A stretch of 45,547 nt of DNA, taken from an uncultured Muribaculum sp. (GTDB lineage: Bacteria; Bacteroidota; Bacteroidia; Bacteroidales; Muribaculaceae). The translations under genes were made by a program, and so were the position numbers. The stretch spans positions 1 to 45,547 of the forward strand of contig NZ_CAJTYX010000024.1 in NCBI RefSeq assembly GCF_910583865.1, given 5' to 3'. The notes beneath the pieces are model-generated. The model searched no databases. It saw only the letters and a list, made by a program, of their open reading frames with translations, and was not told where the DNA came from. Positions 25,673 to 33,229 of the stretch are shown here, piece by piece. The stretch's first letter is position 1; each line of letters starts with the position of its first letter.

Positions 25673-27694
25673 TTATTTTTCGCGGGCAAGAATCAGTGCT
25701 GACCGTGGAGCTACCATAAGACGGCCTCCTTTGCTGCTGCCGATACCTTCGGCATTAAGGACTCCGTCCTCGGCGATTACTGTCCAGTCGGCTTTGGCCA
25801 CCTTTATCATGCGGGGTTCTGATGAGCCGTTGAACACCACCTTGATCTCTTTCCACGCGTCGCCGTTGGCATGGTCCTTGAGCGAATAGGAGATCAGCCC
25901 GGTCTGCCCCTTCATGTCGTCAAACACGAGATGCTTCGCCACATCCTCGGCCGATGTCATGCGGAATGCCGGATGGGCCTTGCGCAGCTTTATCAGCTCC
26001 ACGTAGTAGTTGAACAGGTCGGCGTTGTCGTGCTTCTGGCTCCAGTCGATGGCGTTGATGGAGTCGGGGGAGTTGTAGGAGTTGTGCACACCCTTCTTGT
26101 CGCGGAACACCTCTTCTCCGGCAAACATGAACGGGGTGCCTTGTGAGGTGAATACGATGGTCTGGGCGAGCTTGGCGGCACGCTGGCGGTCGGCTACCGA
26201 CTCGCCGGGAAGTGATTTCGCGAGTTTGTCGGTGAGCGTCAGGTCGTCGTGGCACGATACGTAGTTGATCACCTGCGACGGCGATGAGGCGTATGGCGCC
26301 TTGGAGTTGTTGCCCTTTGAATAGTCGACCTGCGGATGGGCCGTGGCACCGACGATGCCTATCTTCACGGTCTCTTCGAGTCCGGGCTTGCCGGTGGCGA
26401 AGCCGCGGTCTTTCTCGTCGGTGTAGTGTCCCTTTACTGCATCGCGGATGTCGTCGGAGAACACTGCTATCTGCGGCATGGCGCTCACATTGTCTTTAAG
26501 GGCGCGTGCGCCTACCGGCAGAGGCGAGTCGCCGGCTGTCCAGCCTTCGCCGTACACGAATATGTCGGGATTGATTTTCTTTAGTTCGCGGGCCACCTCG
26601 TTCATCGTGGTGGTGTCATGTATGGCCATAAGGTCGAATCGGAATCCGTCAATATGGTATTCCTCGGCCCAGTATTTCACGGAGTTGACGATGAAGTCGC
26701 GCATCTGTTGGCGTTCGGATGCGGTCTCGTTGCCGCAACCGGATGCGTCGCTGTAGCTTCCGTCGGGACGATGGCGGTAGTAGTATCCCGGTGCCGTGAG
26801 CGAGAAGTTGGAGCCGTCGTTCTCGGCTGTGTGGTTGTAGACCACATCCATCACCACGCCTATTCCTGCGTCGTGCAGGGCCTTGACCATCTGCTTCATC
26901 TCGGTCACGCGTGTGGCCGGATCGACGGGATTGGTGGAGTAGGAGCCTTCCGGGGCATTGTAGTTCTGCGGATCGTATCCCCAGTTGTAGGTGTTGGCCG
27001 GGAGGTTTGTTTCGTCCACGCTGTTGTAGTCATATGAGGGGAGTATGTGCACGTGTGTCACTCCGAGTTCCTTGAGATGGTCTATGCCTGTCTTGTCGCC
27101 CTCGGGGTTGGTGGTGCCCTGCTCGGTCATGGCGAGGAACTTCCCTTTCGAGGCTATGCCCGACGAGGGGTGGACTGAGAAGTCGCGGTGGTGCATCTCG
27201 TAGATCACGGCGTCGTTGATATGGCTTATGGCAGGGCCTTTGTCTTTGTCCCACCCCTCGGGGTCGGTGGAGTCAAAGTCGATGATGGCGGCGCGCTGTC
27301 CGTTGACGCCGACAGCCTTGGCCCATACGCCGGGGGTCTCGTCGAGCCATTTTCCGTCATGCTTTATCTGGAATGTGTAGAATTTGCCGTAGAGACGCTC
27401 CGGCACGCTTGCGCGCCATGTGCCCTTTTCGCCACGTGTCATGTCGATGGTCTGTTCAGGTGCGGAATTGCGCCCGGTAGGGAATATCCTTAATTTTACG
27501 GCCTGTGCCATGGGCGACCAGAGAGTAAAATGTGTGCCGGTACTGTTTACCGTCATTTCAAGGTCGCTGCCGTCATAGGTTTCATAGGTCGAGTACACGG
27601 CGTCGCGGTCTTGTGCGGAAGCATCGATTCCGGCTGCCATGGTTGCCGAGGCGATGATGGTGCTCATGCAGATTGAGGTGATTTTGATTTTCAT
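25673..27694 (-). CDS. pulA: Type I pullulanase (GH13), secreted
   Basis: Hydrolyses alpha-1,6 branch points of pullulan, glycogen or starch fragments. Signal peptide about residues 1-28, so it is exported, probably to the periplasm. A CBM48-like N-terminal domain (about 40-145; FTLWSPMAQAVKLRIF) precedes the GH13 barrel. The type I signature YNWGYDP is at 236-242. Catalytic residues by family alignment: Asp354 (GFRFDLM, nucleophile), Glu383 (YGEGW, acid/base) and Asp483 (SCHDDLTL). MDVVYNHT is region I. The 673-residue length is normal. It is upstream of the MFS transporter on the same strand. Confidence 0.95.
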   Translation of the reverse strand: MKIKITSICMSTIIASATMAAGIDASAQDRDAVYSTYETYDGSDLEMTVNSTGTHFTLWSPMAQAVKLRIFPTGRNSAPEQTIDMTRGEKGTWRASVPERLYGKFYTFQIKHDGKWLDETPGVWAKAVGVNGQRAAIIDFDSTDPEGWDKDKGPAISHINDAVIYEMHHRDFSVHPSSGIASKGKFLAMTEQGTTNPEGDKTGIDHLKELGVTHVHILPSYDYNSVDETNLPANTYNWGYDPQNYNAPEGSYSTNPVDPATRVTEMKQMVKALHDAGIGVVMDVVYNHTAENDGSNFSLTAPGYYYRHRPDGSYSDASGCGNETASERQQMRDFIVNSVKYWAEEYHIDGFRFDLMAIHDTTTMNEVARELKKINPDIFVYGEGWTAGDSPLPVGARALKDNVSAMPQIAVFSDDIRDAVKGHYTDEKDRGFATGKPGLEETVKIGIVGATAHPQVDYSKGNNSKAPYASSPSQVINYVSCHDDLTLTDKLAKSLPGESVADRQRAAKLAQTIVFTSQGTPFMFAGEEVFRDKKGVHNSYNSPDSINAIDWSQKHDNADLFNYYVELIKLRKAHPAFRMTSAEDVAKHLVFDDMKGQTGLISYSLKDHANGDAWKEIKVVFNGSSEPRMIKVAKADWTVIAEDGVLNAEGIGSSKGGRLMVAPRSALILAREK

Positions 27695-27972
27695 GTCTGG
27701 CTATAAGACAATAATTTCGGTTGTTATGGCATGGCAATCTGACGTGTCGAGGATATCCACACGTTTGATGTTATATGCCTGAATAACTGTAGGAACATGC
27801 GTAAAGCCGCCGGTTCCGGATAATAAAATTACAGAGACTATAAAACTATCTTTAAATTTCAGGAAGAGATGGCATCCATTTCGGTTGCTGTGGAATCATG
27901 TTTGTCTCGGCGCATACCGATTAAGTGCGTGAATCTACAGCTTGATTATTGGGCGAGTCTGAGAAAGCGCGA

Positions 27973-28278
27973 TTATTTCACCACTACTTTCTTAGACCAT
28001 TTGGCGCATTTAATGATATAGCATCCGCGCGGGAGTTCAACCACGGCGCTACCGCTGATCTCCGCCGATTTCACCATCTGTCCGGTAATTGAATATATGT
28101 AGAAGCAGCATGGTGCGTCGCCGGGTGTCGTAAGCTCGATACCTCCGCTCACGGGGCGCGCCGACGGTGTATGGGCAATTGCCGAAATCTGCTCTATGTC
28201 ATTAGACTGCGCGACGGTGACGATTGACCCGAAAGCCAATCCCGTGACGAGCGTCAATGTCATAAATAGTTTTTTCAT
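27973..28278 (-). CDS. Small secreted protein resembling a stand-alone sorting-tail domain
   Basis: 101 residues: a signal peptide (cleavage near Ala23-Gln24), then about 75 residues ending in YSITGQMVKSAEISGSAVVE and LPRGCYIIKCAKWSKKVVVK. This end has the pattern of C-terminal type IX sorting-tail or related DUF6383-like domains, which normally sit at the end of large secreted proteins (YxxxGxxV, LxxGxYxxK, KxxxK). Here almost nothing precedes it. Three Cys residues are present in the mature part (CC and YIIKC). A -7-like TATTTTTG (28352-28345, minus) lies 67 bases upstream. Function unknown; it could be a remnant of a larger protein. Confidence 0.65.
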   Translation of the reverse strand: MKKLFMTLTLVTGLAFGSIVTVAQSNDIEQISAIAHTPSARPVSGGIELTTPGDAPCCFYIYSITGQMVKSAEISGSAVVELPRGCYIIKCAKWSKKVVVK

Positions 28279-28610
28279 TCGGCAGTGTTGTTTATATTTT
28301 GGAAAGGGATGAATCGTTGTTCTACCTTTCCGAATGCGAAGTTACAAAAATATAATGTCAGAAACACGATTCCTTGGGTTAAACTCTGTTAAAAGTAGCG
28401 TCCGGCCACAATATTTCGGCTAACTTTGATTTACCGGACAGGCATCCGCCATGCTTTAGAGGCTGTCGCAAAACCTGTTATTTGCCACTGAATTGTAGGG
28501 ATGCACGCTCGTGCAGCCGGTAAATATCTGTGGATCAGATGCGATGATTCGGATGCACGAGCGTGCATCCCTACAATCCGGAGTTTTGCAACATCCACAT
28601 GCATTACAAT
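28279..28610. other. 332-bp intergenic region between divergent genes, with REP-like pair
   Basis: Separates the mini secreted protein (minus) from the permease (plus). It holds a -7-like element for the minus gene (28345-28352) and the compound inverted repeat at 28461-28597. No further gene is seen. Confidence 0.55.
28461..28597. repeat. REP-like hairpin pair with perfect 24-bp arms
   Basis: Arms 28492-28515 and 28554-28577 are exact reverse complements; each half holds its own hairpin (TGCACG-CT-CGTGCA) preceded by GTAGGGA, the build of two REP units in tail-to-tail order. An outer imperfect repeat (28461-28474 with 28584-28597, 12 of 14) encloses them. A related single unit is at 44559-44583. 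Confidence 0.75.
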
Positions 28611-29612
28611 ATGAGGAAACAACAGACCGTCATATTCATACTGCTGTCATTCGCCGCCGTAGCGCTTTTCGTGGCCGACATGGCTACGGGTGGTGTGGAT
28701 ATACCCTTTTCCAAGGTGGTTGCCGCCTTGTCAGGAGGCGAATGTCCGGAAGCGACCGCCAAGATAGTGATAAATATCCGCCTCGTCAAAGCCATCGTGG
28801 CCCTTGTGGCCGGGGCGGCCCTTACGGTGAGCGGATTGGAGATGCAGACCCTTTTCCGTAACCCGCTTGCCGGTCCGTATGTCCTCGGCATCAGTTCCGG
28901 TGCATCGCTTGGTGTGGCACTTTTCCTGCTTGGTGCTCCTTTGCTCGGTATTTCGGGTTTTATGGCCTCGATAGGCATAGCCGGTGCTGCGTGGATAGGC
29001 TCTGCGCTTGTGCTGGCGGTGATTGCTTTCGTGGGGCGACGTATCACCGACATAATGGTGATATTGATTCTCGGCATAATGTTTTCTTCGGGAGTGAGCG
29101 CGGTTGTGCAGGTGCTCCAGTACCTCAGCCATGAGGATGCCCTCAAGGCGTTCGTGATATGGACCATGGGTTCGCTTGGCGACGTAAGTTCGTCGCAGCT
29201 TTGGGTGGCGCTCCCTTCCGTGGCGTTGGGTCTTGTGCTTGCTGTCGCGGCGATAAAGCCGCTTAACCTTCTGCTGCTTGGAGAGGAATACGCGCGTTCG
29301 ATGGGGCTTGACCTCTCGCGGAGCCGCGGGCTGCTCTTTGCATCGACCACTCTGCTTGCCGGTACGGTGACGGCCTTTTGCGGCCCGATAGGGTTCATCG
29401 GCATGGCACTCCCACACGTGGCACGCATGCTTTTTTCGGATGCCGACCATCGTGTGCTCATACCGGGCTGTATGCTCGTGGGTGCGGACGTGATGCTTGC
29501 GTGCGACATAGTATCCAAATTCTTCACCTTGCCGGTCAACTCCATCACGGCCCTCGTGGGAATCCCCGTGGTGGTATGGGTGGTGGTAAGGAACAAACCG
29601 TTGACGGCATGA
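28611..29612 (+). CDS. FecCD/BtuC-type ABC transporter permease
   Basis: Inner-membrane permease of 333 residues with about nine membrane segments, for uptake of iron-siderophore, heme or cobalamin. The start ATG 28611 (MRKQQTVIF) is preferred because earlier in-frame ATGs overlap the REP-like repeat. Typical family motifs are RLVKAIVALVAGAALTVSGLEMQTLFRNPLAGPYVLGISSGASLGVALFL, GEEYARSMGLDLSRSRGLLFASTTLLAGTVTAFCGPIGFIGMALPHVARMLF (abbreviated here as GPIGFIGMALPH, the contact loop for the ATPase). It overlaps the ATPase gene by four bases (ATGA). No periplasmic binding protein or TonB receptor is nearby. Confidence 0.92.
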   Translation: MRKQQTVIFILLSFAAVALFVADMATGGVDIPFSKVVAALSGGECPEATAKIVINIRLVKAIVALVAGAALTVSGLEMQTLFRNPLAGPYVLGISSGASLGVALFLLGAPLLGISGFMASIGIAGAAWIGSALVLAVIAFVGRRITDIMVILILGIMFSSGVSAVVQVLQYLSHEDALKAFVIWTMGSLGDVSSSQLWVALPSVALGLVLAVAAIKPLNLLLLGEEYARSMGLDLSRSRGLLFASTTLLAGTVTAFCGPIGFIGMALPHVARMLFSDADHRVLIPGCMLVGADVMLACDIVSKFFTLPVNSITALVGIPVVVWVVVRNKPLTA

Positions 29613-30343
29613 TGGAGCTTGATGACTTTTCTGTAGGATATGGAAGGCGGATGCTTATAGAGCATGCCTCTACAGTGGTGCCGTCATCGTGTCTTACCGC
29701 GTTGATAGGACGTAACGGTGCCGGAAAATCGACGTTGCTTCGTGCGCTCGGCGGTCTTGACCGGAATTATTCAGGCGGCATAAGGGTCGACGGTACGGAA
29801 CTTCGTGAGCTTGTGCCGCGCGACATGGCGCGGATGATCGCTTTCGTAACTACCGAGCGCGTGCGTGTGCCGGGACTTACGTGCACCGATGTCGTGGCCC
29901 TCGGGCGTGCTCCTTACACGGGGTGGGCCGGACAGCTTTCCGCAGCCGACCGCTCTGTAGTCAGGGATTCACTTGAGGCGGTAGGGATGGGCGCATATGC
30001 ATTGCGCACGATGGACCGTATGAGCGATGGTGAGTGTCAGCGCGTGATGATCGCGCGTGCGCTCGCGCAGGATACGCCCGTGATTCTTCTCGATGAGCCT
30101 ACGTCGTTTCTTGATCTTCCGAACCGCTTCGAACTGGCGTCGTTGCTCGGGACGCTTGCGCATGAGCACGGCAAGTGTGTCCTTTTCTCGACCCACGAAC
30201 TTGACATCGCCTTGCATATGGCTGATGCCATAATGCTTGTCGACTCTCCGCGCCTTCTCAATATGCCGGTGAAGGATATGGTCGCCGCCGGGCATATCGA
30301 CCGCATATTCCGTCTGCCCGACTGGATGAGGGCGGCCCTGTAG
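29609..30343 (+). CDS. ABC transporter ATPase, FecE/BtuD-like
   Basis: Energises the upstream permease. The frame is open from 29378 inside the permease gene, but the overlapping ATGA at 29609 is the natural start (a second ATG follows at 29612). The 245-residue protein has Walker A GRNGAGKST, the Q-loop region near AFVTTERV, signature MSDGECQRVMIARAL, Walker B VILLDEPTSFLD and H-loop STHELD. The signature is SDGEC rather than the usual SGGE. The VTTERVRVPGLTCTDVVALGRAPYTGW region is characteristic of iron/cobalamin importers. Confidence 0.92.
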   Translation: MMELDDFSVGYGRRMLIEHASTVVPSSCLTALIGRNGAGKSTLLRALGGLDRNYSGGIRVDGTELRELVPRDMARMIAFVTTERVRVPGLTCTDVVALGRAPYTGWAGQLSAADRSVVRDSLEAVGMGAYALRTMDRMSDGECQRVMIARALAQDTPVILLDEPTSFLDLPNRFELASLLGTLAHEHGKCVLFSTHELDIALHMADAIMLVDSPRLLNMPVKDMVAAGHIDRIFRLPDWMRAAL

Positions 30344-30358
30344 CGTGGCCGTAATGCT

Positions 30359-30376
30359 GTTTTTAAACAACCTCTT
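30359..30376 (-). repeat. AAGAGGTCGTT-type intergenic motif, copy 2
   Basis: Reverse complement reads AAGAGGTTGTTTAAAAAC. It lies between the convergent ends of the ABC ATPase gene and the trkH-like gene and overlaps the latter's last two bases. Confidence 0.55.
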
Positions 30377-32234
30377 AATTTATTATCAGGTTTTCTTCGG
30401 GATATCCTACAGGACGGTCGCGCCTGTCGCCGGTGATTCCTACAAGCAGGGATATTATGCCGACGCGTCCGAGAAACATTGCCATGCAGAGCAGTATCTT
30501 GGAGCCTGTGTGCAGTTCTCCTGTTATGCCGAGCGATGATCCTACGGTAAACAGTCCCGACACGCATTCGAATATCACGGCTCTGGCGGGAAGGTCAGGC
30601 TCAAGGACCAGCATGGCCACGACAATCATAAACAGGCTCATGACCGAGATGGTGACCACGGCATTGGCGCGCTTTATGGAGGCTGTCGCTATCTGGCGGT
30701 GGAACGCGGTGACACGCGTGCGTCCTAACACAATGGTTTTAAGATTGAGGAGAATGGCGGCAAGCGTGTTTACTTTCACTCCTCCGGCCGTTGACTGCGC
30801 GGCACCGCCGATCCACATCTGGAACATCACGACCACGAGGGTGACGTCGAGGAACATTGCCGGATTGACCGAGGTGAATCCCGAGCTGCGCGGGGTGGTG
30901 GAGTTGAACACTGCCTGTACCCATTGTACCCATGCGCTCATGCCGTCGAGAGTATTGTGCCTTTCGAGGAGCCAGAACAGTATCACGCTGATGATGAACA
31001 CGGCCGTGGTCGTGTATAGCGCTACCTTTGTGTTAAGGTTGCATATGTGCACGTTGCGCACGCGCGCCGGCTTTCGGTTGAATTTGCTCCAGATGCGTCT
31101 CATCGTGTTTATTGCTATGTCGCGGAAATTGACGAGTATGGGGAAGCCGATGGAGCCCGCTATGACGATGAGGCTTATTACTATGTACACCGACTGGTCG
31201 GAATTCATCAGGCGCGCGTTGCTTAGCCCTCCCGGCATGTTTGAGAATCCTGCGTTGCAGAATGCCGACAGGGAATGGAAGATGGAGAATACGATTTCCT
31301 CGTCGAGAGTCAACCCTACCGAACCATGGATTGAAAGCCATACCCCGGCCGCACCGACGGCTTCTACGGTTATGGAGAATCCGAGTATATATAGTAAGGT
31401 AGGGAGCAGTGAGTTGATGTTTCTTGAATAAACCATGTCCTTTATCATCAGCTGATTGTAGACCGACGTATTGCCGCTGAAGAAGAGGGCGAAGAAGCTT
31501 GTGAATGTCATTACTCCAAGTCCTCCTATCTGTATGAGCAGTCCGAGCACGAGCAGCCCGAGCGGAGTGAAAGTGCTTGCGACGTCAATCGTAGTAAGGC
31601 CGGTTATGCACACGGCGCTTGTCGCTACGAAAAGCGAGTCGACATAGCCGATAGGGTGCAGCGTGCATCTTGGCATCATCAGCAGAAAAGAACCTATGAA
31701 GATGAACACCAGGAAGCTTGCCGACAGTATGAGCGATGGGTTGGTGCGTTTCCCCATGGCCTGTATGACGGCATGGCATATGTCGGTGACGGCGTATGCG
31801 AGCAATATCCCCACGAGGAATTTACGGCTGTAGAGTACGTCCGCGAGCCATTGTATCCATGGATTGTCGGGATGCGGGTATATGGCCGGCAACAATGTGG
31901 TCAACAGGCCTATGTCGACGACCCATTTGATTATGCGCGTGTTTCTCAGGATATGGCGGTAGTCAAATAGCAGGTTGAAGAGTACTTTCGCGACATATAT
32001 GCCTTGTATGGTTCTGAACCAACGCATCATGTATTTTATCTCATCCGGATCGCGGTCATATCCGAGATAGGCCAGAAATAGAGCCACGCATCCGATCGAG
32101 GCCAGAAATGAGAATATGTCGAGCACCCGGCCTATGGCGGTTATGGCTGAATGGTTATGGCGCAGTGTATGTCGCCATCGCCTGACCACGAGTCTGCCCT
32201 GACGGAATATGCGCTTCCTGCGGCTCATCGGCAT
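30375..32234 (-). CDS. TrkH/KtrB-family potassium transporter
   Basis: A 619-residue inner-membrane protein for K+ uptake. An N-terminal extension of about 170 residues with membrane segments precedes the conserved core with four pore-loop repeats: TSAVCITGLTTIDVA, SLSAFCNAGFSN, the loop near FNSTTPRSSGFTSVN and the last near CVSGLFTVGSSLGITGEL. Glycines in these loops form the selectivity filter. IGGLGVMTF follows loop 1 as in the family. It starts three bases after the stop of the K-channel-like gene, so both are one operon. A TrkA-type regulatory subunit is not in the window. Confidence 0.92.
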   Translation of the reverse strand: MPMSRRKRIFRQGRLVVRRWRHTLRHNHSAITAIGRVLDIFSFLASIGCVALFLAYLGYDRDPDEIKYMMRWFRTIQGIYVAKVLFNLLFDYRHILRNTRIIKWVVDIGLLTTLLPAIYPHPDNPWIQWLADVLYSRKFLVGILLAYAVTDICHAVIQAMGKRTNPSLILSASFLVFIFIGSFLLMMPRCTLHPIGYVDSLFVATSAVCITGLTTIDVASTFTPLGLLVLGLLIQIGGLGVMTFTSFFALFFSGNTSVYNQLMIKDMVYSRNINSLLPTLLYILGFSITVEAVGAAGVWLSIHGSVGLTLDEEIVFSIFHSLSAFCNAGFSNMPGGLSNARLMNSDQSVYIVISLIVIAGSIGFPILVNFRDIAINTMRRIWSKFNRKPARVRNVHICNLNTKVALYTTTAVFIISVILFWLLERHNTLDGMSAWVQWVQAVFNSTTPRSSGFTSVNPAMFLDVTLVVVMFQMWIGGAAQSTAGGVKVNTLAAILLNLKTIVLGRTRVTAFHRQIATASIKRANAVVTISVMSLFMIVVAMLVLEPDLPARAVIFECVSGLFTVGSSLGITGELHTGSKILLCMAMFLGRVGIISLLVGITGDRRDRPVGYPEENLIIN

Positions 32235-32237
32235 GGT

Positions 32238-33068
32238 TCATGAAACGGTCGCGCTCTTCTCCGCCTTTTCCTTTGCGCGTTTGGCTGCATTCTTGCGGTC
32301 GTCGGCGGCATCACGTACTGTGCGTTGCGACAGTGAGTTGGTTATGTACACGGTAAAGATAGGGAAGAGTATCAGCCCCTCTGCGGCGAGTACCACTCCG
32401 AGCACCTTTCCCGTCGGAGTGATGCAGTTTATGTTGCATCCTACCGTGGTCACGTCCATGAACGCCCACCATAATGCCGACCAGTAGGTGCTGACCCCCG
32501 GATTGATGTAGTGCTCCTCGATGAAGAACATGAGGCTTGCGAAATACACTGTCGCGATGAGCAGTCCGAGATAGGTGGCGAAAAGACCGGAAATCTTGTT
32601 GGAGAAGAGCACTCCGAGCACGAGTGCCAGCACGTAGCCCGCCCTTATCATAGGCACGAATCGTATAAGATACTGCATCTCGGGGTTGAGGGCGATGTCG
32701 TAATACGCGATTATGTTGATGTACGGTATGCTGACGAGCAGGAAGAATATGTGCGTGAGCACGTAGTGCCATTTGCGCGGGTAGATGAAAAATTCAGCTA
32801 CTATGTCGAAAATGAAGAACATGCAGATCCAGAACTGTATGTTCATGTATTCCTCGCTTGCGAGAAACGAGATGTTGTTGAAGGAGTCCCACGATATGAG
32901 CACGATCAGCCCTATCGAGGCGATAAGCACCAGCGTATGCAGGATTTTCACCAACCTCATCCTTCGTGGTGAAAGGGCGTTCGGATCCTTCGGACCGGAG
33001 GGAGGTGTTGACGTTTTGGGTGTCGGGGCGGCGGTAGGAGAGACTTGTGCCGTGGTATCGGTTGTCAT
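32238..33068 (-). CDS. Potassium-channel-like membrane protein with atypical selectivity filter
   Basis: 276 residues: a Pro/Thr-rich N-terminus (1-35), about six membrane segments and a charged C-terminus. The pore region STYWSALWWAFMDVTTVGCN (residues 193-212) matches the P-loop of voltage-gated-type ion channels, but the filter is T207 T208 V209 G210 C211 N212 in place of TVGYGD. IRAGYVLALV before the pore lacks the dense Arg series of a strong voltage sensor. It is first gene in an operon with the TrkH-like transporter, which suggests a joint role in cation balance. Whether it conducts K+ or another ion is not clear from the sequence. Confidence 0.8.
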   Translation of the reverse strand: MTTDTTAQVSPTAAPTPKTSTPPSGPKDPNALSPRRMRLVKILHTLVLIASIGLIVLISWDSFNNISFLASEEYMNIQFWICMFFIFDIVAEFFIYPRKWHYVLTHIFFLLVSIPYINIIAYYDIALNPEMQYLIRFVPMIRAGYVLALVLGVLFSNKISGLFATYLGLLIATVYFASLMFFIEEHYINPGVSTYWSALWWAFMDVTTVGCNINCITPTGKVLGVVLAAEGLILFPIFTVYITNSLSQRTVRDAADDRKNAAKRAKEKAEKSATVS

Positions 33069-33192
33069 ATCTCTTTATGTGAATAGTTGAACGTGGAGTA
33101 TCGTGTATGTCATGTGGCGGCACGCCGTTGCCGGCTTGCCTTTGGATAGATAACATTCGATGCAAGGTAATGGTTTTGCGCCTGTACGGTGG

Positions 33193-33224
33193 TTTGCATA
33201 AATTCGGCAAATAGCCTAACTTTG
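33193..33224 (+). promoter_or_regulatory. Promoter of tamL (TTTG - 20 nt - TAACTTTG)
   Basis: TTTG 33193-33196 and TAACTTTG 33217-33224 are a full match with standard spacing. The predicted start (about 33230-33231) coincides with the GTG used as translation start. Confidence 0.75.
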
Positions 33225-33229
33225 CATGC

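Noticed and set aside
29378..29608. Upstream extension of the ABC ATPase frame
   Set aside because: It lies inside the permease gene; the ATGA overlap at 29609 is the usual coupled start.
28604..29665. 353-codon minus-strand frame opposite the FecCD-type permease
   Set aside because: Antisense shadow; it also runs over the permease/ATPase junction and the REP-like pair.
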